From Streptomyces niger (GTDB lineage: Bacteria; Actinomycetota; Actinomycetes; Streptomycetales; Streptomycetaceae): a DNA stretch of 64,000 bases. Positions 47,961 through 56,348 of the stretch are shown here, in pieces (within the stretch, counting starts at the first letter, position 1; each line of letters starts with the position of its first letter). The stretch covers positions 437,556 through 501,555 of the forward strand of contig NZ_JOFQ01000007.1 of NCBI RefSeq assembly GCF_000718305.1. Direction: 5' to 3'. Under the pieces are notes generated by a model. That model worked only from the letters and a program-made list of their open reading frames with translations. It made no database searches and was not told where the DNA came from. A program made the translations under genes and the position numbers.

Positions 47961-48704
47961 ATGGAACCCATACAGCTCACCCCTTCGATATGGCAGTTCC
48001 CCTTCCCCGTGGGCCACGTGTACGCCGTCCGGCTGCCGGCCGGCGACCCCGCGGGGCGGCCCGGATACGCCCTGGTGGACACCGGCGTCCCGGGCTCCGC
48101 GCCGGCCGTCCTCGCGGCACTGGCCGAACTCGGGGCGCGCCCGGACGACGTTCGGCAGATCGTGCTGACCCACTCGCACCTCGACCACATCGGATCCGCC
48201 GCCGACCTCGTGGCGGCCACCGGCGCCACGGTGCTGGCCGGCGCGCCCGACGCCCCGGTCATCCGCGGCGAGGCGCCCGAGCCGCCGCCGGTCCCCACCG
48301 CCGCCGAGCAGGTGCTGCACGAACAGGTCATGGCGGGCCTGGCGGCCGCCGGGGTGGGAGCGCCGTGCCCCGTCGCGGTCGACACCGAACTGCACGACGG
48401 CGATCAGATGGAAGGGTGGGGCGAGCCGGTGCACGTGCACGCCGCACCCGGCCACACCGCCGGCTCCATCGCCCTGCACCTCCCCGAGTCGGGGGTCCTC
48501 TTCCCCGGCGACATCATCGGCCAGGGGGAGGGGCGGGTGGTGCTGGGCCCCTTCAGCGTCGACCGCGAGCAGGCCATCGCCTCCTTCCGCAAGCTGGCCT
48601 CGCTCACGCCGCTGGAGACGGTGTGCGTCCCGCACGGCGAGCCGGTGGTCGGGGGCGCGGCGGCGGTGCTCCGGGCCGCCACGCCGGAGAAGGACTGGTT
48701 GTGA
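47961..48704 (+). CDS. MBL-fold metallo-hydrolase
   Basis: This 247-residue metallo-beta-lactamase-fold enzyme has the signature THSHLDHIGSA with zinc ligands, the third ligand in HAAPGHTAGSIALHL, Asp in LFPGDIIGQGEGR and the last His in VCVPHGEPV. It is glyoxalase II-like in size, but the substrate is unknown. It is convergent with the metallopeptidase-like gene, with only 6 bp between stops. Confidence 0.9.
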   Translation: MEPIQLTPSIWQFPFPVGHVYAVRLPAGDPAGRPGYALVDTGVPGSAPAVLAALAELGARPDDVRQIVLTHSHLDHIGSAADLVAATGATVLAGAPDAPVIRGEAPEPPPVPTAAEQVLHEQVMAGLAAAGVGAPCPVAVDTELHDGDQMEGWGEPVHVHAAPGHTAGSIALHLPESGVLFPGDIIGQGEGRVVLGPFSVDREQAIASFRKLASLTPLETVCVPHGEPVVGGAAAVLRAATPEKDWL

Positions 48705-48710
48705 CCACCG

Positions 48711-49667
48711 CTACGTGTCGCACTCCAGCTCCGTGCGGCACAGCGCGCAGCGGGCCCGGACCGGGCCGCGTACCGGCAGTCGGATGCGCTGGTGGCAGAC
48801 CGGGCACGGGAAGCTGACGCGCAACGGCCCCGGCCCGTCGAAGACGTACCCGGCGTCCGGCGGCGGGCCGGGGGAGCGGTGCGGCACGCGCGCACCACGC
48901 CGGTCCCTGGCGTACCGCCACCGTCCGGACCGGCCGGCGGCGGCCAGCGGCGGCTGCCGGGTGTCGCGCAGCGCCTGCTGCCGGCCCGCCCGGTAGGCGT
49001 CGTACGCCTGCGGGCTGGTGAACCACGTCGCGGGGTCCTCGGCGAAGAACAGGGCCCGCTTGGCGAGCACGTACCCGAACTCCTCGGGGGTGAGGTAGCC
49101 CAGCTTCTGCGAGGCGGTGCCGTGCTCCCGGTAGGCGTCCAGCAGCAGCCAGCCGGCGCCCAGGTAGGCGGTCGCGGTGTCGGTGAGGATCTCGTTGGCG
49201 TGCGTGCCGGGGAAGGACAGGCCCAGGCGGTGCAGGTAGATGTGCATCACCTCGTGGGCGAGGGCCGCGGCGATGTCCTCCCGGTGGCTGCCGAAGCGTT
49301 CGTTGAGCTCGATGAAGTACTCGGGGCCCGCGGTCAGTTCGACGTGCGCGGCGTGCCGCATCGTCCGGAAGGAGACGATCATCCGGGCGTCCGGCAGCCG
49401 CAGGTGCGCCAGCATCGTGCGGGCCACCCGCTGCACGCCCAGATGCAGGTCCTCGTCGGCGCCGAACGCCGCGTCGGCGGGCGGCACGGACGTGTCGAAG
49501 GTGCGCACGGTGTCGTAGGACAGGCGCTTGTAGAGCGCGGTGACGGCCGAGCGGACCGTTTCCAGGTGCGGGTAGCCGTGCACGATCTCGCTGCCGGGAC
49601 GGGTGCGGCCGGCCGCACCGTCCGGGCTTCCGGGGCCGCCCGGACGCCCGGTGCCTCGCACTGCCAC
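48711..49667 (-). CDS. Metallopeptidase-like protein with C-terminal zinc ribbon
   Basis: This 318-residue protein contains an HExxH zinc-peptidase motif in AAALAHEVMHIYLHRLGLSF with a downstream candidate ligand in HANEILTDTATAYLGAGWLL (Glu). The C terminus has two cysteine pairs, FPCPVCHQRIRL and RARCALCRTELEC, forming a zinc ribbon. The region 120-135 (RMIVSFRTMRHAAHVELTAG) is beta-rich. There is no signal peptide, so it is probably cytoplasmic. GTG 49667 is 6 bp after a TAGAGT -10 box. I do not know a characterised family member. Confidence 0.75.
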   Translation of the reverse strand: MAVRGTGRPGGPGSPDGAAGRTRPGSEIVHGYPHLETVRSAVTALYKRLSYDTVRTFDTSVPPADAAFGADEDLHLGVQRVARTMLAHLRLPDARMIVSFRTMRHAAHVELTAGPEYFIELNERFGSHREDIAAALAHEVMHIYLHRLGLSFPGTHANEILTDTATAYLGAGWLLLDAYREHGTASQKLGYLTPEEFGYVLAKRALFFAEDPATWFTSPQAYDAYRAGRQQALRDTRQPPLAAAGRSGRWRYARDRRGARVPHRSPGPPPDAGYVFDGPGPLRVSFPCPVCHQRIRLPVRGPVRARCALCRTELECDT

Positions 49668-49673
49668 CCCACC

Positions 49674-49679
49674 ACTCTA
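49674..49679 (-). promoter_or_regulatory. -10 box TAGAGT for the metallopeptidase-like gene (leaderless)
   Basis: TAGAGT on the minus strand ends 6 bp before GTG 49667. Confidence 0.4.
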
Positions 49680-49736
49680 CGAGTCGACACGACCGGGCGG
49701 TATGGGGCGTACTGCCCCCGGGTACAACGGAATTGA

Positions 49737-50750
<1,014 letters not shown>

Positions 50751-50762
50751 CGCGCCGACGAC

Positions 50763-50800
50763 CGGGGCGGTGCGGTACGGCACGCGGCCGCACCGCCCCG
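50763..50800 (+). terminator. Terminator after the trypsin gene
   Basis: A perfect 13-bp stem CGGGGCGGTGCGG/CCGCACCGCCCCG (50763-50775, 50788-50800) with a 12-nt loop lies 12 bp after the stop. Confidence 0.75.
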
Positions 50801-50899
50801 TTAGTCCAACACCTGTCCCTCCTTTGTCCATGGGCGCACCCGCCGCACGGGCAGCACGCTGTCCGCGACAGGACCGCCGTGCGAAGGAGGACAGTGCGC

Positions 50900-53800
50900 G
50901 TGAACGGACACACAGGTGACGGGCAAGGACCCAGCCGCAGGACCGTCGTCGCCGGCACCGCCCTCGCCGCCCTAGGCACCGCCCTGCCCCTCGGCAGCGG
51001 CACCGCGCACGCGGCCCCCCGGGCAGGCGAGGCCGTACTCCGCTCCGACCGCCTCCAGGTCCGCGTCGACACCGCCTTCCCCCGCGTCCTCGCCTACACC
51101 GACACCGCCACCGGCGCCGTCCTGCACGGCCAGGCCGAGCCCGTCACCGAGGTCGTCATCGACGGCACGGCGCACACCCCGAAGGTCACCGCACGGCCGG
51201 CGCACGACCGCATCGCCTACACCCTCGCCTTCGACGGCGGCACCGAGATCGGCGTCGAGATCGCGGCCGAGGGATGGCAGGTCCACTGGCGGGTCACGAA
51301 GATCGCCGACACCGCCGCGCTCCGCGTCGGCACCCTCCAGATCCCCGCCCTCGCATTGCTCAGTGTGCGCAGCGACCAGCCCGGCGCCACGCTCCTCGCC
51401 GCCCGCATCGAACTGGACAAGGCCAAGAGCGGCGACACCCTCGTCCGGGTCACCGACGACACCCCCGCCGACGCCGCGCCACTGGGCTGTGCGTACGCCG
51501 TGGTCGCCACCGACGAACTGGCCGCCGCGCTGGAGACCAACACCGTCTACGACAAGCCAGCCACCGCCACCACCTGGGAGAACGGCCGGCTCTGGCGGCA
51601 GACCGTACAGCGGGACGGCTATGTCGAGGCGCGCCTCGCGTGCGGCCAGTGGACGCACCGCGCGGCCACCGCACCCGTCACCGACACCGAGCCGCTGCCC
51701 TACGCCACCGTGATCCTCACCCGCGACCGCAACGGCGACGGCCGCGTCGACTGGCAGGACGCGGCCATCGCGCTGCGCGACATCATGGTGATGCCGCTGG
51801 GCGCCGACGAGCAGCACCTCCGCGTCGTCCCGCACATCCCCTTCAACTTCGCCAGCCAGGCCACCAACCCGTTCCTCGCCACCCTCGACCACGTCAAGCG
51901 GATCTCCCTCGCGACGGACGGGCTACGCCAGTTCACCCTCCTCAAGGGCTACCAGTCCGAGGGCCACGACTCCGCACACCCCGACTACGGCGGCAACCAC
52001 AACACCCGCGCCGGCGGCCTCGACGACCTCAACACCCTGGTCCGCACGGGCAAGAAGTGGAACAGCGACTTCGCCGTACATGTGAACGCCACCGAGTCCT
52101 ACCCCGTCGCGCACGCCTTCTCCGAGACCCTGGTCGACAAGACCGACGAACAGTGGGACTGGCTGGACCAGTCCTACCGCATCGACGCCCGCCGCGACCT
52201 GGTCTCCGGCGACATCGCCGCCCGCTTCCAGCGGCTCCGCGACGAGACCGACCCGGCCCTGAACACCCTCTACATCGACGTCTTCCGCGAGTCCGGCTGG
52301 AACTCCGACCGCCTCCAGCGCCACCTGCGCGACCAGGGCTGGCTGGTGACCACCGAGTGGGGCCACGGCCTGGAACGCTCGTCCCTCTGGTCGCACTGGG
52401 CGAACGAGACCGACTACGGCGGCGACACCTCCCGCGGCATCAACAGCAAGCTCATCCGCTTCCTGCGCAACCACCACAAGGACGTCTTCGCCGACAAGTG
52501 GCCGACGCTCCTCGGCGCCCCCCGCATGGGCAACTTCGAGGGCTGGGTCGGCAAGACCGACTGGCACGCCTTCTACGAGATCATCTGGCGGGACGCGCTG
52601 CCCGCCAAGTACCTCCAGGCGTACCCGATCAAGACCTGGACCGACCACGAGATCACCTTCGAGGGCCCCACCCGCACGACCGTCACCGACGCCGACGGCG
52701 GCAAGCGCCGCATCACCACCGACGGACGGCTCGTCTACGACGACGGCACCTACCTGCTGCCCTGGGAACCCCGCCGCGCCACCGACCCGCAGAAGCTCTA
52801 CCACTACCACCCCCGCGGCGGCACCACGGCCTGGACGCTGCCGCGCGGCTGGCGCACCGGCACGGTGTACCTGTACCGCCTCACCGACCAGGGCCGCGCC
52901 GACGAGCAGCGGCTGCCCGTCAAGGGCGGCAAGGTCACGATCGAGGCCGCCGCGGGCGTCCCCTACGTCGTCCACCGGCGGCGGGCCGCGCCGCAGGAGG
53001 CACCCGGCTGGGGCGAGGGCACGCCGCTGGCCGACCCCGGCTTCCACTCGGGAAGCCTGGACGGCTGGCAGGTGAGCGGCCCCGCGACGGTCCGCGCCAG
53101 CGCGCTCGGCGACGACGAACTGGTCGTCGGCGCCGGCGCCGCGACCACGGTGGCCCGCCGCCTGCACCGCCTCGCACCCGGCACGTACGCGGCATCCGTC
53201 CAGGTCGAGGTCGGCGAGCGGGCGGGCGAACGGCGCCGCGCCGAACTCGCGGTCCGCACGGCCGACGGGATCACCGCGGTCAACTGGACCGAGACCTCCA
53301 CGGCCGGCAACTTCGTCGCCGCCGACCGCAAGCACGGCACCCGCTTCCAGCGCATGTTCACCCGCTTCACGGTCCCGGAGGGCGGCGGCCCGGTGACGCT
53401 GTCCCTGAAGGCGGCGGCCGGACGGGCCCGCGTCCGCTTCGACAACGTACGCGTCGTGCCCGCCTCGCACATGACGAAGCCCGGCACCCTGGCGTACGAG
53501 GACTTCGAGCACGTACCGCAGGGCTGGGGCGTCTTCGTCAAGGGCGACGCGGGCGGCGCGACCGACCCGCGCACCCACATCGCCCAGCGCCACGCGCCCT
53601 ACACCCAGCGCGGCTGGAACGGGAAGGCGATCGACGACGTCATCGACGGCAGCCAGTCCCTGAAGTCCCGCGGCGAGAACAAGGGCGTGGTCTACCGGAC
53701 CGTGCCGCACACCGTCCGCTTCGCCCCCGGCCGCCGCTACCGGGTCACCTTCCGGTACGAGAACGAGAAGGCCGACCAGTACGCCTGGATCACCGCGGTC

Positions 53801-53980
53801 GACGACCCGGCGACCCGGGAACTGACCCGCGTACCGCTGCCCGTGGCCACCCGGCCCACCGTCCACTCCTACGAGTTCACCGCCCCCGAGAAGGGCGAGG
53901 CCTGGGTGGGGCTCCGCAAGACCGGGGACGACGGGACGGCGGAATACGTCCTGGACGGGTTCGAGGTACGGGAGGTGTGA
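50900..53980 (+). CDS. Tat-exported endo-alpha-N-acetylgalactosaminidase-family glycosidase (GH101-like)
   Basis: This 1026-residue secreted enzyme starts with a twin-arginine signal (PSRRTVVAGTALAALGTALP, then AHA-AP). A beta-sandwich (about 45-290) precedes the catalytic barrel with NPFLATLDHVKRISLATDG, GHDSAHPDYGGNHNTRAGGL, LNTLYIDVFRESGW (candidate nucleophile Asp) and VTTEWGHGLERSSLWSHWAN (candidate acid Glu), as in GH101. Two C-terminal carbohydrate-binding-type beta-sandwiches follow (DPGFHSGSLDGWQVSGPA; LAYEDFEHVPQGWGVFVKGD). It would release O-linked disaccharides from mucin-like glycoproteins. GTG 50900 has AAGGAGG 9 bp upstream. Confidence 0.85.
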   Translation: MNGHTGDGQGPSRRTVVAGTALAALGTALPLGSGTAHAAPRAGEAVLRSDRLQVRVDTAFPRVLAYTDTATGAVLHGQAEPVTEVVIDGTAHTPKVTARPAHDRIAYTLAFDGGTEIGVEIAAEGWQVHWRVTKIADTAALRVGTLQIPALALLSVRSDQPGATLLAARIELDKAKSGDTLVRVTDDTPADAAPLGCAYAVVATDELAAALETNTVYDKPATATTWENGRLWRQTVQRDGYVEARLACGQWTHRAATAPVTDTEPLPYATVILTRDRNGDGRVDWQDAAIALRDIMVMPLGADEQHLRVVPHIPFNFASQATNPFLATLDHVKRISLATDGLRQFTLLKGYQSEGHDSAHPDYGGNHNTRAGGLDDLNTLVRTGKKWNSDFAVHVNATESYPVAHAFSETLVDKTDEQWDWLDQSYRIDARRDLVSGDIAARFQRLRDETDPALNTLYIDVFRESGWNSDRLQRHLRDQGWLVTTEWGHGLERSSLWSHWANETDYGGDTSRGINSKLIRFLRNHHKDVFADKWPTLLGAPRMGNFEGWVGKTDWHAFYEIIWRDALPAKYLQAYPIKTWTDHEITFEGPTRTTVTDADGGKRRITTDGRLVYDDGTYLLPWEPRRATDPQKLYHYHPRGGTTAWTLPRGWRTGTVYLYRLTDQGRADEQRLPVKGGKVTIEAAAGVPYVVHRRRAAPQEAPGWGEGTPLADPGFHSGSLDGWQVSGPATVRASALGDDELVVGAGAATTVARRLHRLAPGTYAASVQVEVGERAGERRRAELAVRTADGITAVNWTETSTAGNFVAADRKHGTRFQRMFTRFTVPEGGGPVTLSLKAAAGRARVRFDNVRVVPASHMTKPGTLAYEDFEHVPQGWGVFVKGDAGGATDPRTHIAQRHAPYTQRGWNGKAIDDVIDGSQSLKSRGENKGVVYRTVPHTVRFAPGRRYRVTFRYENEKADQYAWITAVDDPATRELTRVPLPVATRPTVHSYEFTAPEKGEAWVGLRKTGDDGTAEYVLDGFEVREV

Positions 53981-54021
53981 GGGCCGGGGCGAAGCGAGTC
54001 GCGGCAGGGCGATGAAGGTGG

Positions 54022-54057
54022 TGCAATCAGAGTTGCGTAGAGTGTTCACATTGCAAT
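54022..54057. promoter_or_regulatory. AT-rich half-sites upstream of the C45 gene
   Basis: TGCAAT (54022-54027), TTGC (54033-54036) and TTGCAAT (54051-54057) cluster in the least GC-rich piece of this neighbourhood, 40-75 bp before the ATG. They may be regulator half-sites; the downstream RpiR protein is a candidate binder. Confidence 0.3.
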
Positions 54058-54096
54058 TCTGTTGACGTTTCGAGAGCGTGGAAGGCGGACGGCGCG

Positions 54097-55290
54097 ATGG
54101 GTGCGGAGGTCCAGGAGCAGGAGCTCGCCGGACTGCGGTGGCTGGTCCTCACCGGAGAACGGTCCGCCGTCTTCCGCACCCTCGGCGACACCACCCGCGC
54201 CGACATCCACGCCGTCCAGGACGCCCTGCCCGAGCGCGAAGCACTCCGCGCCCGAACCGCCGACGGCCCCGGCCGTGCACGCCTCGCACGCCTGCTGCAC
54301 CGCACCGAGACGCACTGGCCCGTCCAGGTCGCCGAACTCCGCGACCTGGCCACCGGCGCCGGCCTGCCCTTCGACGACCTGCTCCGCGCCAACCTCCGCG
54401 GCGACCTCGGCACCGACGACGGCACCGGCTGCACCGACCTCGGCTGGCGCCGCACCCGCTCCCGCGTCGCCCACAACGAGGACGGCGCCCCCGCCCTCGA
54501 CGGCCGGCTCATGCTCCTCACCCTGCGCATCGACGGCGAAGCCCCGGTCACCGTCCAGTGGTACCCGGGCTTCCTGCCCGCCAACACCTTCACCGCCACC
54601 GGCCACGGCCTCGTCTGGGGCATCAACCACATCCAGGTCGCCGCCCCGGCCGACGCACCCGGCCGCCACTTCGTCGCCCGCGCCATGCAGCAGGCCCGCA
54701 CCCTCGACGAAGCCCTCCACCACCTCAGCACCCACGCCGGCGCCGGCGGCTTCGCCTACACCCTCGGCGAAGCCGCCACCGGCCGCGTCGCGGTCGTCGA
54801 GAGCGCCGCCGGCCGCACCGCCGCCCACGAAGTCGGAACGGGCGCACCGCTCCAGTGGCACACCAACCACCTCCGCCGCCTGCCCGCCGCCCTGGATGCC
54901 CCCGCCAACACTCTTGGTGACCTCCCCGGCGAGAGCCCGGTGGCTTCCCCTGGCGAGAGCCCGGTGGCTTCTGGCGAGAGCCCGGTGGCCGGACCGGCGA
55001 CGCAGGCCGCCCGCAGCCTCGGCCAGTACGAGGAGAGCGTCGCCCGCGGCACCGCCCTCGACCGGCTCCCCCTCCCCGACACCGAACCCGACGCCGACTG
55101 GTTCCTCCAGGTCCTCACCGGCGCACCCCTCCCGCACGGCGTGCACCGCACCGCCGCCGGCACCGACCCCCTGATGACCCTCTGCACCGCCGTCGCCGAC
55201 CTCACCGAGGACCGGATCACCGTACGCGGCCCGGACGGCCGCACCGCCGAGCTACCCCTGTCGTCCTACGCACGCGGCGAGACGAGCTGA
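54097..55290 (+). CDS. C45 family peptidase / acyltransferase-like Ntn hydrolase
   Basis: This 397-residue protein resembles the acyl-CoA:6-aminopenicillanic acid acyltransferase family (peptidase C45). The likely nucleophile is Cys in GTGCTDLGWRRTRSRVAHNE, with the conserved AHNED following. Also typical are MLLTLRIDGEAPVTVQWYPG, GLVWGINHIQVAAPADA and LQWHTNHLRRLP. Near residues 278-298 an in-frame repeat GESPVAS occurs three times. The start is ATG 54097, after an AT-rich stretch carrying TTGC/GCAA half-sites. The rpiR gene follows about 100 bp later. Substrate unknown. Confidence 0.85.
   Translation: MGAEVQEQELAGLRWLVLTGERSAVFRTLGDTTRADIHAVQDALPEREALRARTADGPGRARLARLLHRTETHWPVQVAELRDLATGAGLPFDDLLRANLRGDLGTDDGTGCTDLGWRRTRSRVAHNEDGAPALDGRLMLLTLRIDGEAPVTVQWYPGFLPANTFTATGHGLVWGINHIQVAAPADAPGRHFVARAMQQARTLDEALHHLSTHAGAGGFAYTLGEAATGRVAVVESAAGRTAAHEVGTGAPLQWHTNHLRRLPAALDAPANTLGDLPGESPVASPGESPVASGESPVAGPATQAARSLGQYEESVARGTALDRLPLPDTEPDADWFLQVLTGAPLPHGVHRTAAGTDPLMTLCTAVADLTEDRITVRGPDGRTAELPLSSYARGETS
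54928..54989 (+). repeat. In-frame tandem repeat inside the C45 gene (GGCGAGAGCCCGGTGGC x3)
   Basis: The 17-bp core recurs at 54928, 54952 and 54973 with spacers of 7 and 4 bp, encoding GESPVAS-P, GESPVAS and GESPVAG. It lies in a loop between conserved blocks and is probably a recent expansion. Confidence 0.8.
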
Positions 55291-55301
55291 GCGGTCACCA
55301 C

Positions 55302-55365
55302 CGCTCCACCGCTCCACCGCTCCGCTGCTCCATCGCTCCGCTGCTCCATCGCTCCGCTGCTCCAC
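55302..55365 (+). repeat. Tandem repeat, 4 x 16 bp, upstream of rpiR
   Basis: Unit CGCTCCGCTGCTCCAT; copies start at 55302, 55318, 55334 and 55350, two of them identical. It fills most of the 103-bp gap between the C45 gene and the rpiR gene and ends 28 bp before the rpiR ATG. Confidence 0.85.
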
Positions 55366-55393
55366 CGCTTCACCGCCTGCAAGAATCGACGCC

Positions 55394-56308
55394 ATGGCCC
55401 CCGCACCGTCGCACCCCCCGCACCCACCGCAGACCTACGGCGAACTCGTCGCCGCACTGCAGCGCCGCGCGGACACCCTGACCCGCTCCCAGCGCCTCCT
55501 GGCCGACCGGCTGCTCGCCGACCCCGAAGGCGTCGCCTTCATGACCGTCTCCGAACTCGCCTCGGCCGTCGGCGTCAACGAAGCCACCGTCGTCCGCTTC
55601 GCCGCGGGCCTCGGCCTCGACGGCTACCCGGGCCTCACCCGCCTCTGCCGCGCGCACCTCCGCGAACAGGCCCAGCTGCTCCGCCGCTACGACAACCTCG
55701 AACAGCTCGGCACCGACGACGGCGACCTCCTGGAACGCTCCGTCGCCCTGGACCGCGCCAACATCGCCCGCACCTTCGCCCGCATCCCCCAGGACACCTG
55801 GGACGCCGCGGTACGGGCTCTGGCCGAGGCGCCCCGCGTCCACGTCATGGGCCTCCGCAAATGCCACGCCCCCGCCTACCTCCTCGGCTACCTGCTGCGC
55901 ATGCTCCGCGAAGAGGTCGCCACCGTGACGCCGGGCACCGGCACCCTCACCGACGACCTGCGCCGGGTCCGCGCGGGCGACTGCTTCGTCGCCGTCTCCA
56001 TCCACCGCTACAGCGCCCAGACCGTACGCGCCGCCGCCTGGGCGCACGACCGCGGCGCCCACTGCATCGCCCTCACCGACAACCCGTCCTCCCCGCTCGC
56101 CGCCACCGCACAGCAGACCTTCTACGTGGACGCCGCCGGCCCCTCCGTCCTCCGCTCGGTCACCGCCTTCACCTCCCTGGTGCAGGCCCTGTCGGCCGGC
56201 GTCGCCCAGCTCCGCGGCCACGAAGTACGCGCCACCCTCCTCCAGGAGGAAGAGCTGATGGCCGAGTTCGGCGTGTACGCGGGAGAGGAGCGACCGGGGG
56301 CGGGATGA
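55394..56308 (+). CDS. MurR/RpiR family transcriptional regulator
   Basis: This 304-residue regulator has an N-terminal HTH_6 domain (TYGELVAALQRRADTLTRSQ, VAFMTVSELASAVGVNEATV, RFAAGLGLDGYPGLTRL) and a C-terminal SIS sugar-phosphate domain (HVMGLRKCHAPAYLLGYLLR, GDCFVAVSIHRYSAQTVRAA, CIALTDNPSSPLAATAQQTF). Family members sense phosphosugars or related metabolites. It sits next to the C45 gene and near the glycosidases, and those are its likely targets by position only. Confidence 0.93.
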   Translation: MAPAPSHPPHPPQTYGELVAALQRRADTLTRSQRLLADRLLADPEGVAFMTVSELASAVGVNEATVVRFAAGLGLDGYPGLTRLCRAHLREQAQLLRRYDNLEQLGTDDGDLLERSVALDRANIARTFARIPQDTWDAAVRALAEAPRVHVMGLRKCHAPAYLLGYLLRMLREEVATVTPGTGTLTDDLRRVRAGDCFVAVSIHRYSAQTVRAAAWAHDRGAHCIALTDNPSSPLAATAQQTFYVDAAGPSVLRSVTAFTSLVQALSAGVAQLRGHEVRATLLQEEELMAEFGVYAGEERPGAG

Positions 56309-56348
56309 GGCGCCGCTCGCGGTGTGGTGACATGTGGACGGTGCGCCC

